DNA from: Bosea sp. 685
GTDB taxonomy: Bacteria; Pseudomonadota; Alphaproteobacteria; Rhizobiales; Beijerinckiaceae
NCBI RefSeq assembly: GCF_031884435.1
Contig: NZ_CP134779.1
Coordinates: 682,001-746,000, forward strand
Length of the DNA: 64,000 nt
Direction of reading: 5' to 3'
The position numbers were made by a program, and so were the translations under genes. The number at the start of each line of letters is the position of its first letter. Position 1 is the stretch's first letter. Below, piece after piece: positions 27,929 through 36,943 of the stretch. Below the pieces are notes generated by a model that was not told where the DNA came from, ran no database searches, and saw nothing but the letters and a program-made list of their open reading frames with translations.

Positions 27929-29209
27929 ATGCACCTGCACCGTAGGTCATCATTGCTGGCACTCGCGGCAATGACACTCGCTTCCCTGCTCACCTTGCCG
28001 ACCTCGTCCCAGGCCCAGCAGAAGGAGGTTCGCTGGGGGCAGTGGAAGGGCACCGAGGTCGGCGAGACGTTCATGTCCGAACTCAAGGCCGCCTTCGAGA
28101 AGGATAATCCCGGCATCAAGCTCGTGCCGGTCGATGCGCCCTTCACCGGCTTCCACGACCGCGCCATCGTCCAGCATCAGGCCAAGAAGCTGCCCGACGT
28201 GCTGATGGTCCAGGTCGATTGGGTGGCGGAGTTCGCCGATCTCGGCATGATCGATGCGCTCGACGAGCGGATCGCCAGGGAGCCCAAGGAATTCTGGGAG
28301 AACATCCCGAAGACCTTCCACCAGGCCTGGCGCGGCAAGCAGTTCTATCTGCCCGTCGAGAGCGGCGCCGTCGCGCTGTTCTGGAACACCGATCTGTTCA
28401 AGGCGGCCGGTCTTTCCGGCCCTCCCAAGAGCTGGGAGGAGTTCGCGGAGATGTCGCGCAAGCTCACCAATCCCGACAAGCGCCAATTCGCCATCACCGG
28501 CACGCTGCAGGGCGAGCCGCCGACGAACATGACCTATGAGATCTATCCGCTCATGCTCCAGGCGGGCGCGAAGCTCATCAACTCGACCACGAACAAGGCC
28601 GTCTTCAACAGCCCCGAGGGCGTGGCAGCGATCGAGTGGTATGTCGAGCGCATCAACAAGGACAAGATCTCCGTCCCCGGCGTGCTCAGCAATGGCGAGA
28701 AGGAGAAGCGCGCCAATTTCGCCTCGGGCAATGTCGCGATGATGCTCGAGGGGCCCTGGGGCATCGCGATCCAGAAGCAGCTCAATCCCAAGCTGAATTA
28801 TGAGATCGCACCGCTGCCGGAGGGCAAGGCGGCCGGCACCATGGTGCGCGGCTCGCTCAACACCTTGTCGAGCCAGGCGCAGGACAAGGAGGCGGCCTGG
28901 GCCTTTATCCACTGGATGTCCGGCCCCAGAGGCATCGAGATGTGGGCCAAGGGCACCGGCGCTTTCCCGGCCCGGACCGATGTCGCCAACCAGGACTGGT
29001 TCAAGGAGCGCAAGGAGTTCCAGGCCTTCGTCACCCAGATGGGCCGCTCCAATGCCGAGTCGCCTTTCCTCGTCATGCCCAACGCTGTCCAAATGAACAA
29101 GATCATGACGACGGAGGTGCAGAACGTCGTGCAGGGCAAGAAGTCCGCCAAGCAGGCGCTCGACGACGCGGCGGCCGAGTGGACCAAGATCTTGGCCTCG
29201 GCCAAGTAG
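27929..29209 (+). CDS. Sugar ABC transporter substrate-binding protein (family 1)
   Basis: 426 residues from ATG 27929 with GAGGAGG 6 bp upstream. Sec signal peptide LLALAAMTLASLLTLPTSSQ followed by AQQ. The mature part has the CUT1 receptor pattern: ELKAAFEKDNPGIKLVPVDA, FYLPVESGAVALFWNTDLFK, and GPPKSWEEFAEMSRKL, with NVAMMLEGPWGIAIQ later. It binds mono- or oligosaccharides, sugar alcohols or glycosides. It follows the aldolase by 106 bp and leads two matching permeases. Confidence 0.93.
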   Translation: MHLHRRSSLLALAAMTLASLLTLPTSSQAQQKEVRWGQWKGTEVGETFMSELKAAFEKDNPGIKLVPVDAPFTGFHDRAIVQHQAKKLPDVLMVQVDWVAEFADLGMIDALDERIAREPKEFWENIPKTFHQAWRGKQFYLPVESGAVALFWNTDLFKAAGLSGPPKSWEEFAEMSRKLTNPDKRQFAITGTLQGEPPTNMTYEIYPLMLQAGAKLINSTTNKAVFNSPEGVAAIEWYVERINKDKISVPGVLSNGEKEKRANFASGNVAMMLEGPWGIAIQKQLNPKLNYEIAPLPEGKAAGTMVRGSLNTLSSQAQDKEAAWAFIHWMSGPRGIEMWAKGTGAFPARTDVANQDWFKERKEFQAFVTQMGRSNAESPFLVMPNAVQMNKIMTTEVQNVVQGKKSAKQALDDAAAEWTKILASAK

Positions 29210-29216
29210 GTGCGAG

Positions 29217-30212
29217 GTGACAGTCCTGCACACGGGCGCGCCGCCGTCGCGCCTGGTCACAGCTCACAAATCGGCCGGCCTGTCCCGGACAGGCGGCCGA
29301 TCCCGCATCGGTCGGTGGACGGTGCTCTCGCTCAGGCGGCGCTATCGCGAGGAGATCCTGGCCTATTCGTTCCTGTGGCCGGCCCTGCTCATCCTGGTCG
29401 CGCTGCTGATCTACCCGCTCGTCGACGTCATCCGATTGAGCTTCCACGACAGCAACCTGCAGCGCGAGACCTGGGTCGGTTTCGGGAACTATGCCGCCTT
29501 GCTGCAAGACCCGCTGTTCTGGAGGTCTTTCGGCCAGACCGTGATCTTCACGGGGTTCAGCGTGGTGTTCCATCTCGCCATTGGCCTGGCGCTGGCGCTC
29601 CTGCTCAACATGCAGATCAACGACAGCTTCCGCGCAATCGCGCGCGGATTGCTGATCGTGCCCTGGCTCTTGGCGCCAACGGTCGCCGGCATGATCTGGG
29701 TCTTGATGTTGGCGCCTTTCGGCGTCTTCAACGGGCTTCTCGTCTCGGTCGGCGTGATCGATGCCAACGCCTCGGTCTCCTGGCTCGGCGATCCCTCGAC
29801 CGCGCTGGGCTCGGTCACGGCGATGAATGTCTGGCGAGCCTTTCCCTTCTTCATGGTGATGCTGCTGGCTGGCCTGCAAGCCGTGCCGAAACAGCTCTAT
29901 GAGGCCGCCGAGATCGACGGTGCGTCATTGCCGCGCCAGTTCTGGCACATCACGCTGCCGCAACTGCGCGGGGTGATCACCACGATCGTCCTGCTCGACT
30001 CGATCTGGAGTTTCCGCGCCTTCGATCCGGTCTTCGTGATGACCGGCGGCGGCCCGGCGCATGCGTCGGAAGTGCTCGCCAGCGCGATCTATTTCGACGG
30101 CTTCCAGAAGCTGCGCTTCGGTTACGCCTCGGCGGAGGCCGTGGTGATGTTCGTCGTCCTTTTCACCGTCAGCGCCATCTATGTGCGCCGGACCATGAGC
30201 AATGTGAGCTGA
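29217..30212 (+). CDS. Sugar ABC transporter permease (UgpA/MalF type)
   Basis: 331 residues from GTG 29217; no ATG precedes the first membrane helix. Six membrane segments in the CUT1 pattern, starting LAYSFLWPALLILVALLIYP. The EAA loop is KQLYEAAEIDGASLPRQFW, and FDPVFVMTGGGPAHASEVL is the conserved periplasmic segment. The first 45 residues are basic and cytoplasmic. It lies 7 bp after the receptor and 1 bp before the second permease. Confidence 0.93.
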   Translation: MTVLHTGAPPSRLVTAHKSAGLSRTGGRSRIGRWTVLSLRRRYREEILAYSFLWPALLILVALLIYPLVDVIRLSFHDSNLQRETWVGFGNYAALLQDPLFWRSFGQTVIFTGFSVVFHLAIGLALALLLNMQINDSFRAIARGLLIVPWLLAPTVAGMIWVLMLAPFGVFNGLLVSVGVIDANASVSWLGDPSTALGSVTAMNVWRAFPFFMVMLLAGLQAVPKQLYEAAEIDGASLPRQFWHITLPQLRGVITTIVLLDSIWSFRAFDPVFVMTGGGPAHASEVLASAIYFDGFQKLRFGYASAEAVVMFVVLFTVSAIYVRRTMSNVS

Positions 30213-30213
30213 C

Positions 30214-31101
30214 ATGCGCACACGCACGGCAACACTGCCACAAGCGGTCTCGCCCTATCATCTCGGCCAGCGGAATCGCGAGCGGCTGCTCAACGCGCTC
30301 GCCTATGGGCTGCTGATCCTCGCCATCATCGTGATCTTCTTCCCGCTGGCCTGGATGGTCACGGTGTCGGTGCGCCCGAACATCGAGGTGATGAAGATGC
30401 CGCCGGACTGGATCCCGCAGGTCTTCACCCTGGAGGGCTATGCGAAGATCTTCTCCAACAAGAAGTTCCTCGTCGTCTTCTTCAACACCATGGTGGTCTC
30501 GCTGATGGTGACGGGGCTGTCGCTCGTGCTCGGCGCCATGGCGGCCTATGCGCTCGCCCGCTTCAAGTTCATCGGCCAGCGCGCCGTGCTGATGTTCCTG
30601 ATCACGACGCAGATGTTTCCGCTCGTGCTGCTCTGCATCCCTTATTTCCGGATCTTCATCACGCTGGGGCTCTACGACACGCGTATCTCATTGGTGATCG
30701 TCTATCTCACCTTCACGCTGCCCTTCTGCATCCTGATGCTGCGCAGCTATTTCCTCAACATTCCCCGCGACATCGAGGAGGCTGCCATGGTCGATGGCTG
30801 CTCGCGGCTGGGGGCGATCTTCCGCACGCTGATCCCGATGTCCTATCCGGCCTTCATCGGGGCTGGCCTCTACACCTTCCTGCTCGCCTGGAACGAGTTC
30901 CTCTTCGCGGTCGTGCTGATCGAATCCTGGGAAAACCGGGTGCTGACCATGGCGATCTACAGCCTGATGGCCGAGTTCGTCACGGAGTGGAACACGATGA
31001 TGGCGTTCTCGGTCCTGGCGAGCCTGCCGCTCGTCATCGCCTTCATCTTCCTGCAGCGTTTCATGGTGCAGGGCATGACCGCGGGCGCGCTGACCTCGTG
31101 A
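30214..31101 (+). CDS. Sugar ABC transporter permease (UgpE/MalG type)
   Basis: 295 residues, six membrane helices. NIPRDIEEAAMVDGCSRLGA is the EAA loop that contacts the ATPase, and SLVLGAMAAYALARFKF is the family core helix. It pairs with the upstream permease. A MsmX/UgpC-type ATPase would be expected next, but an SDR dehydrogenase follows instead. CUT1 systems often share a single ATPase, so the importer may still work. Confidence 0.93.
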   Translation: MRTRTATLPQAVSPYHLGQRNRERLLNALAYGLLILAIIVIFFPLAWMVTVSVRPNIEVMKMPPDWIPQVFTLEGYAKIFSNKKFLVVFFNTMVVSLMVTGLSLVLGAMAAYALARFKFIGQRAVLMFLITTQMFPLVLLCIPYFRIFITLGLYDTRISLVIVYLTFTLPFCILMLRSYFLNIPRDIEEAAMVDGCSRLGAIFRTLIPMSYPAFIGAGLYTFLLAWNEFLFAVVLIESWENRVLTMAIYSLMAEFVTEWNTMMAFSVLASLPLVIAFIFLQRFMVQGMTAGALTS

Positions 31102-31150
31102 TGCTTGCGGTCCGCGCTACCCGCCATTTCCACCGATCGAGGAGCACAGC

Positions 31151-31915
31151 ATGATCTCCGACCTGAAAGGCAAGGTCGTTCTCGTCACGGGCGCGAGCAC
31201 GGGCATCGGCGCGGCGGTCGCCAAAGGGTTTGCCCGGCACGGCGCCAAGGTCGTCGTGCACTACAATGCCAGCCGCGACGCGGCGATGGCCGTGCTCGAC
31301 GAGATCAAGCGCGAGGGTGGTGACGGCCTGGCCGTGTCCGGCGATGTGACGAAGCAGGAGGACGTCAAGGCGCTGGCCGCAGGGACGATGGCGCATTTCG
31401 GTCGCGTCGACGTTCTCGTCAACAATGCCGGCGGCATGCTCGGCCGGGTCGTGACGACCGAAATGGACGATGAGCATTACGACAAGGTGATGTGCCTCAA
31501 TTGCTGGTCGGTCTTCTCAATGACCCGCGAGGTCGCGCCATTGATGCCCAGCGATGGCGGCAGCTCGATCATCAACGTGACCTCGATCGCCGCCCGCAAT
31601 GGCGGCGGGGGCGGCGCCATCCTGTACGGCGCCTCGAAGGGCTTCGTCAGCGCTTTCACCAAGGGCATGGCGCGCGAGCTCGTGCCGTCCAGGATCCGTG
31701 TCAACGCCGTGGCGCCGGGCGTGATCGATACGCCCTTCCATGAGCGCTATTCGAATGCCGAGCAGATCGAGGCGATGCGCCGAACGGTGCCGATGGGCCG
31801 TGTCGGCACCTCGGATGACTGTGTCGGAGCCTTCCTCTTCCTGGCCTCGGGCGAGCTCAGCGGCTACGTCACCGGCCAGGTGCTGGAGGTGAATGGCGGC
31901 CAGTTGATGCCGTAG
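31151..31915 (+). CDS. SDR-family NAD(P)-dependent oxidoreductase
   Basis: 254 residues, the classical SDR length. VTGASTGIGAAVAKGF is the cofactor-binding glycine motif (near residue 12), NNAGG the structural motif, and the catalytic tetrad is carried by NVTSIAARN (Ser) and YGASKGFVSAFTKG (Tyr-x-x-x-Lys). APGVIDTPFHERYS is the PG motif. It probably oxidises or reduces the sugar or polyol imported by the preceding transporter. It is the last gene of the operon and converges on the DUF2891 gene 15 bp away. Confidence 0.92.
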   Translation: MISDLKGKVVLVTGASTGIGAAVAKGFARHGAKVVVHYNASRDAAMAVLDEIKREGGDGLAVSGDVTKQEDVKALAAGTMAHFGRVDVLVNNAGGMLGRVVTTEMDDEHYDKVMCLNCWSVFSMTREVAPLMPSDGGSSIINVTSIAARNGGGGGAILYGASKGFVSAFTKGMARELVPSRIRVNAVAPGVIDTPFHERYSNAEQIEAMRRTVPMGRVGTSDDCVGAFLFLASGELSGYVTGQVLEVNGGQLMP

Positions 31916-31943
31916 CCTGCCTGCGCCGGCTCAACTGGCAGGC
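31915..31943. terminator. Possible bidirectional hairpin between convergent genes
   Basis: GCCTGCC (31915-31921) and GGCAGGC (31937-31943) can form a 7-bp GC-rich stem with a 15-base loop. It lies exactly over the junction of the SDR and DUF2891 genes and includes the stop codon of the latter. There is no clear T run on either strand, so termination would be weak or Rho-assisted. Confidence 0.3.
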
Positions 31944-32977
31944 GCTTCGCCAGCCTCGAGCGCGAGCAGGGCAAAGGTCGCGAGCCAATGCTCGCCCATA
32001 TAGTCGCCGGCGATATGCGGCAGCCCGGCTGCGAGATGGCGTTGCGCCGCCTCCAGCGCCACCGGGCGACGTGGATCGTCGGCAGGCAAGCTGGCCGCCA
32101 GCGAGCGCCAGCACCAGGCCCGGCTGAGATTGAGGCCGTCGAGATGGGCGATCTTGCCGTCGCTGCGGTCGCTGACGGAGGCAGGCTCGAACAAGGTCCG
32201 TGGCTGGTGGTTCTCGATGCGCGGCAGGAAACGCGCGAGCCAGGGCAGGAACGCCTCCGGCGCCAGCAGGCGGCGCATGCATTCGGCCTCGATCAGGGCC
32301 GAGGACTGGAAATCATCGCCGCTCGGCTCGCCCCAGGCTGGGCAGTCGGCGTCCTCGCCATACCAGCGCAGGCCGGTCTCGCGCAGCAGCGTGGAGAGCG
32401 CGACATCCTGCGTCGCCTGCGCATAATCGGCCGCCATCCTGAGGCCGAAGGCGGTGTTGAAATGCGTGCCGACTCGGACCGGATAGGTTGCCAGCGGCAG
32501 GAAGTCGCGGAAGCGCTGGGCGAATGCCTCGGCAAGCGGGGCGAGCCTGACGGACCAGTCCTGGTGCGGCAAATCCTGGCGCGGCAAGCCGGAGAGTTCG
32601 GCTGCGAGCTTCAGCAGCCAGGCCCAGCCATAGGGGCGCTTGAAGCCGCGCGCCGTCGGCTGGGCGAGATAGTCGCATTCGGCGGCGATCTTCTCCGCGG
32701 TGAACTGCGCGTCAAAGAGCGCCGTGATCTCGATGGCCGCAGGCGTGTCCGGAAAGCGCCGCAGCACCCGGGCGAGCAGCCAGTAGCTGTGGACGCAGGA
32801 GTGCCAGTCAAAGCTGCCGTAGAAGACGGGGTGCAGCTCGCGCGGCGTGCGCGCATCCTGCGGCCCGGCAAGGACATGGTCGGGCTTGTTGGGATATTCG
32901 CGCCCGACATGGCCAAGCGCGATCCGGGCGAAGCGTTCGGCGATTTCGGCGGTCAGCTCACGGGGTTCTGTCGGCAT
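31931..32977 (-). CDS. DUF2891 family protein
   Basis: 348 residues from the ATG at 32977, fixed by AAGGAG 8 bp upstream. The sequence matches the DUF2891 pattern: PVFYGSFDWHSCVHSYWLLA near residue 55, PYGWAWLLKLAAELS, HFNTAFGLRMAADYA and EPSGDDFQSSALIEAECMRR. The repeated W/H/D-rich helices suggest an alpha/alpha-toroid like that of glycoside-processing enzymes, but no function is established to my knowledge. There is no signal peptide. Its first 20 bases overlap the end of the upstream transporter frame, so the two are probably co-transcribed. Confidence 0.85.
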   Translation of the reverse strand: MPTEPRELTAEIAERFARIALGHVGREYPNKPDHVLAGPQDARTPRELHPVFYGSFDWHSCVHSYWLLARVLRRFPDTPAAIEITALFDAQFTAEKIAAECDYLAQPTARGFKRPYGWAWLLKLAAELSGLPRQDLPHQDWSVRLAPLAEAFAQRFRDFLPLATYPVRVGTHFNTAFGLRMAADYAQATQDVALSTLLRETGLRWYGEDADCPAWGEPSGDDFQSSALIEAECMRRLLAPEAFLPWLARFLPRIENHQPRTLFEPASVSDRSDGKIAHLDGLNLSRAWCWRSLAASLPADDPRRPVALEAAQRHLAAGLPHIAGDYMGEHWLATFALLALEAGEAPAS

Positions 32978-34034
32978 GCTGTGTCTCCTTGGCGAGGCTG
33001 GAGCAGTTTCCGTTTCCATTGGATCGTTCAACAGCTTCAGCGCTTTGTTTCAACGCGTTTTCTCCGCGCAAACGCTTCGCGTTTGTCGCCGGGGAACCTG
33101 TGCCCACTTTGCGCGAAAACGCTCTAGCGCTGCGGATACGGACGATCCATTCGATCAGCAACGGCAGCAGATAAATCGGCAATTGAGTTGCGGCAAAGAA
33201 GAGAGAGATCGATGGGGGCGCTCCAGTGCCCAGCGCCGACCAGACCAGGCCGACATTGCGGTTGCCGAGTGTGAGCCCCACGGTCAATCGCTGACGGAGC
33301 GAACCCGCCAGGAGAAGTGCGCCTGCGAGCTGCATGCCGAGATTGGCAGCGAAGGCGAGGCCAAGGCAGAGCAGCGCCAGTTCGGGCTCGGCCCGGATCT
33401 GCGCGGAGACACCCGCCATCGTTGCGAGCGCGAAAACGAGCAACGACAGGACGACGCCGCCATCGAGCCATCCACTGCTGCGATCGAGCAGCCCCGATGC
33501 ATACCGTCGAGCCAGCACTGCGATCACGGCGGCGGCTCCGAGCTGCAGGCCAAGACGCACTGCTAGAGCGAAGGGGTCGAGCGCGACCTCCCCGATGGCG
33601 AAGGCGATCAAGGGCACGCTCAGCGGGGCGAGCATCATCGAGATCAGCGTGACGACGAGCGGCCCGGCATCGTCGAGGCCCAGCATGCGGGCGATCGCGG
33701 CGGTTCCTCCGGATGGAGGCGCGGCGCAGGCGAGCACGAGGGCAAGCGCAAGCTCCGGGCGCAATCCGGACAAGCGCGCACCGAGCGCGACGAGAAGTGG
33801 GCATGCCAGCATGACGATGGCCGGCAGCAACACTGTCCAGGCCGGGCGGCGCAGCGTCGCCGCCAGGGCCTCGCCATCGACGCGCAGCAGCGTGCCGAGC
33901 ACGATCACGAAGATCGCCGCCGGCATCAGCGGGCGTGCCGCTTCCGCAAGTGCGGGAAGGGCAAGGCCGAGGAAAACGCCGAGCGCCAGGAGAAGCGGGC
34001 CGCGCGGTCGCGGCAGCGTGATGGTCCAAGACAT
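32958..34034 (-). CDS. BASS-like (bile acid:sodium symporter family) membrane transporter with repeat-encoded tail
   Basis: 358 residues. About nine or ten membrane helices run from LLLALGVFLGLALPALAEAA to IYLLPLLIEWIVRI (residue ~300). ACAAPPSGGTAAIARMLGL and VGLTLGNRNVGLVWSALG match the two half-site motifs of the SBF/BASS fold, whose members move organic anions with sodium. The last 55 or so residues (from about ARAFSRKVGTGSPATN) are polar, unlike the family, and are encoded by copy C of the TAGAGC repeat plus the intergenic bases. The frame then ends 20 bp inside the next gene. The natural end of the protein was probably near residue 303. Divergent LysR gene 90 bp away. Confidence 0.78.
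   Translation of the reverse strand: MSWTITLPRPRGPLLLALGVFLGLALPALAEAARPLMPAAIFVIVLGTLLRVDGEALAATLRRPAWTVLLPAIVMLACPLLVALGARLSGLRPELALALVLACAAPPSGGTAAIARMLGLDDAGPLVVTLISMMLAPLSVPLIAFAIGEVALDPFALAVRLGLQLGAAAVIAVLARRYASGLLDRSSGWLDGGVVLSLLVFALATMAGVSAQIRAEPELALLCLGLAFAANLGMQLAGALLLAGSLRQRLTVGLTLGNRNVGLVWSALGTGAPPSISLFFAATQLPIYLLPLLIEWIVRIRSARAFSRKVGTGSPATNAKRLRGENALKQSAEAVERSNGNGNCSSLAKETQHADRTP
33001..33126. repeat. TAGAGC palindromic repeat, copy C (inverted, translated)
   Basis: Reads GAGCAGTTTCCG at the left and GAAAACGCTCTA at the right, i.e. in the opposite orientation to copies A, B and D. It shares the reverse complement of CCAATTGGATC-, AACGCGTTTTCT- and GTGCCCACTT-type blocks. It is about 22 bp longer than copy A because of an internal AAACGCTTCGCGTTT hairpin. 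It lies within the open frame of the BASS-like transporter. Confidence 0.88.
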
Positions 34035-34123
34035 GGTCGCGTCCCGTGAGGCGTTAGCCAGGCCCTATGCTGCGCCTTTCATCATTGTGGAAATCGATTG
34101 TTGGTATGGCTATCATCGCTCAG

Positions 34124-35032
34124 ATGAATTTAGCTGCGATCGATCTCAACCTGCTGGTGGCCTTCGAGGCGTTGCTCGAGGAGCGGCATGTCACGCGTGC
34201 CGGTCAGCGCATCGGGCTCGCCCAGCCCTCGATGAGTAGCGCTCTTTCGCGTTTGCGGCTGCTGTTCAAAGACGACATCCTGGTCCGGACGGCGGGCGGC
34301 ATGCGGCCCACAGCGAAGGCGCTCGCTCTGGCGCCGGCGATCAGCGAAGCGCTGACATTGCTGCGCACCACGCTCGGCCCGCAGAAAGGTTTCGATGCCG
34401 CCACATCGCGCCATCGCTTCACCCTTGCCGTCACCGATTATGGTGACCTCGTCGTCGTCCCGGCGCTGGTGGCGGCGCTGCGCCGCGAGGCGCCCGGGGT
34501 GGACCTGACGGTGCGGCCCATCATCGATGCCGCGGATGCTCTGGCCAGCCTCGAGCGCGGCGAGATCGATGCGATGATCGGCGGTCATTTGCCGTCCTCG
34601 CCACGTTGCCTGCGCTCGCGATTGTTCGAGGAGCATTTCGTCTGCGTGCGGGACGGCGGTGCCTCGCCTGGTCCGATTGATGCGGCGGGCTATCTCGCGC
34701 GGCCGCATGTCCTGTTCTCGGCGGTTGGCGGCGATGGCTCGGCCGGCGCGGTCGACCAGGTCCTGGCCGCGCGCGGGTTGCGGCGGCGCGTCGCCGTCAC
34801 ATTGCCGCATGTCGTCGCCGTTCCGTTCGCCGTTGCCGGCTCCGACCTCATCGCGACGATGGCGGCGCGGATCGCGGGGCGCTTTGCGGCGAGCGCGGGC
34901 GTGGCGATCGAACCGGTGCCTTATCCGGTAGCGTCCTTCGATATCGATCTCGTCCTGCGGCGCGATGGCGAGAGCGAGCCGGCCACGGCCTGGCTCAGCC
35001 GCATGATCCGGCGCGTGACGGCGGCGGGCTGA
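34124..35032 (+). CDS. LysR-family transcriptional regulator
   Basis: 302 residues from the ATG at 34124 (MNLAAIDLNLLVAFEALLEE), the usual LysR opening; in-frame ATGs at 34067 and 34106 would add residues outside the family. The winged helix is at residues 6-65 (HVTRAGQRIGLAQPSMSSAL), followed by the periplasmic-binding-like effector domain from about 90. It resembles the NodD/PcpR-like group in which the domain starts with FTLAVTDYGDLVVVP. LysR regulators usually control a divergent target, here the BASS-like transporter and DUF2891 genes. Confidence 0.9.
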   Translation: MNLAAIDLNLLVAFEALLEERHVTRAGQRIGLAQPSMSSALSRLRLLFKDDILVRTAGGMRPTAKALALAPAISEALTLLRTTLGPQKGFDAATSRHRFTLAVTDYGDLVVVPALVAALRREAPGVDLTVRPIIDAADALASLERGEIDAMIGGHLPSSPRCLRSRLFEEHFVCVRDGGASPGPIDAAGYLARPHVLFSAVGGDGSAGAVDQVLAARGLRRRVAVTLPHVVAVPFAVAGSDLIATMAARIAGRFAASAGVAIEPVPYPVASFDIDLVLRRDGESEPATAWLSRMIRRVTAAG

Positions 35033-35208
35033 TCGCTGGGCTTGCCACCTTGCTCCGGCATGGATCGGCCCGCGACGAGGCCGAGCAGATCTTTGAGTCG
35101 ACGCCGGTCGACTGCGCCCCGGAAGCACTTGCCTGCGGCGCCGGAGATTAATTCTCCTATTGCTTGGACAAGTGCTTAAATCTTCTCCATTTTCAGGAAA
35201 GAGCGTCC

Positions 35209-35239
35209 TTGATCGTCTACCTATACTATCGATTATAAT
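35209..35239 (+). promoter_or_regulatory. Possible promoter of the dipeptide-type transporter operon
   Basis: TTGATC (35209-35214) and TATAAT (35234-35239) are separated by 19 bp in an AT-rich patch 30 bp before the first gene. The -10 box is a consensus match, but the spacing is two bases longer than ideal. The rest of the 237-bp gap after the LysR gene holds no visible coding sequence. Confidence 0.35.
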
Positions 35240-35269
35240 CCGTTTTTCGCGTGATAGTGGAGACGGGTG

Positions 35270-36916
35270 ATGAAGGGCTTCCAGGGCTTTGCCGCGGGGC
35301 GTGGTGTCGTGTTCGCAGCGGCAGGTGCGTTGACGCTGGCTGCCGTGTTCCCTGCCGGCGCGCAGGACAAACCCGTCCAGGGCGGGACGCTGGTCTATCT
35401 CGAACAGCAGGCCCACACCACTCTCTACCCGCCCGCCGGCGGCTTCTATCCCAATGGCGGCGTGCTCAATCAGATCACCGACAAGCTCACCTACCAGAAT
35501 CCGCAGACGCTCGAGATCGAGCCCTGGATCGCCAAATCATGGACGATCAATCCCGACGCGACCGAATATATCTTCGAATTGCGCGAGGGCGTGACCTTCT
35601 CCGACGGCACGCCGCTCGATGCGGCTGCGGTCGCGAAGAATTACGACATCTTTGGGCTCGGCAACCGCGAGCTGAAATATCCGGTCTCCGAGGTCATCAA
35701 CAATTACAGCCGCAGCGAAGTGCTGGGTCCGCTCACCGTCAAATTCACCTTCTCCAAGCCATCGCCGGGCTTCCTGCAGGGAACCTCCGTGATCGGCTCC
35801 GGCCTGGTCTCGTTGAAAACGCTGGAACTGGCCTTCGACCAGCTTGGCGACGCGACCAAGATCATCGGCTCGGGGCCCTTCGTGGTTGCGAGCGAGGTGC
35901 TCGGGCGCGAGCTCGTCCTGGCCGCTCGTAAGGACTATAAATGGGGCCCGGCCAAGCTCGCCCATCAGGGCCGCGCACTGCTCGACGGCATCAAATATGT
36001 CGTGACGCCGGAAGACAGCGTGCGCATCGGCGCCCTGGTCGCAGGCCAGGGGCATGTCATCCGCCAGATCCAGGCCTATGACGAAAAGCAGGTCAAGGGC
36101 GATGGCTTCCAGATCTACGCGCCGTCGACGCGCGGCATCAACAACAGCATCGTCTTCCGCCCCGACAACCCGCTCGTGGCCGATCTGCGCGTCCGCAAGG
36201 CGCTGCTGCATGCGACCAACAGCAAGGAGATCGTCGAGACGCTGTTCTCGGAGAATTATCCGCGCGCGACCTCGATCATCGCCGCGACGGCGGCCGGCTA
36301 TATCGACCTCTCCGACAAGCTTGGCTTCGACCGTGGGAAGGCCGAAGCGCTGCTCGACGAGGCCGGCTGGAAGCTCGGTTCGCGAGGCCTGCGCCAGAAG
36401 GATGGACGCGACCTTATCCTGACGGCCTTCGAGTCGTTGCCGCAACCGCAGAACAAGGAGACGCTCCAGCTCGTTGCCCAGCAATGGCAGCAGATCGGCG
36501 TCAAGCTCAACGTGCTCGCCGGCGACGCCGGCACCCGCGTCATCGACAATCTCGACCCACAGAAGACGCCGGTCTCGCCCGGCATGGTCGGGCGCGCCGA
36601 CCCCGACGTGATCAAGAGCCAGTTCTATCCGACGAACCGGAACGTCCTGCTCCAGAAGGGCGGCACGTCCACCAAGGTGAAGGAGTTCGTCGATCCGAAG
36701 CTGAACGATCTGCTCGATGCCATCTCCGCCGAGCCCGATGCGAAGAGGCGGCTCGCGCTCACCGGCGAGGTGCAGCTTTATGTGCTGGACCAGGCCTATG
36801 TGATTCCGATCTTCGAGGAGCCGCAGGCCTTCGCCGCCGCGCCGAACATCAAGGGGATCGCCTTCGAGGCGGTCGGGCGGCCGAGCTTCTACGCGACCTG
36901 GATCGCGAAGAAATAA
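35270..36916 (+). CDS. ABC transporter substrate-binding protein, family 5 (KPN_01854-like)
   Basis: 548 residues from ATG 35270; the GTG three bases upstream is less likely because GGAG is spaced 7 bp from the ATG. Sec signal VVFAAAGALTLAAVFPAGAQ. Family-5 features include EPWIAKSWTINPDATEYIFE, LREGVTFSDGTPLDAAAVAK and IIGSGPFVVASE. Together with the downstream luciferase-like and peroxidase-like genes it matches the receptor of the Klebsiella KPN_01854-type cluster as I recall it from TIGRFAM families. The ligand is unknown. Confidence 0.88.
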   Translation: MKGFQGFAAGRGVVFAAAGALTLAAVFPAGAQDKPVQGGTLVYLEQQAHTTLYPPAGGFYPNGGVLNQITDKLTYQNPQTLEIEPWIAKSWTINPDATEYIFELREGVTFSDGTPLDAAAVAKNYDIFGLGNRELKYPVSEVINNYSRSEVLGPLTVKFTFSKPSPGFLQGTSVIGSGLVSLKTLELAFDQLGDATKIIGSGPFVVASEVLGRELVLAARKDYKWGPAKLAHQGRALLDGIKYVVTPEDSVRIGALVAGQGHVIRQIQAYDEKQVKGDGFQIYAPSTRGINNSIVFRPDNPLVADLRVRKALLHATNSKEIVETLFSENYPRATSIIAATAAGYIDLSDKLGFDRGKAEALLDEAGWKLGSRGLRQKDGRDLILTAFESLPQPQNKETLQLVAQQWQQIGVKLNVLAGDAGTRVIDNLDPQKTPVSPGMVGRADPDVIKSQFYPTNRNVLLQKGGTSTKVKEFVDPKLNDLLDAISAEPDAKRRLALTGEVQLYVLDQAYVIPIFEEPQAFAAAPNIKGIAFEAVGRPSFYATWIAKK

Positions 36917-36943
36917 CCTCACCGCGCAGTTGGTCCTCCGCTC

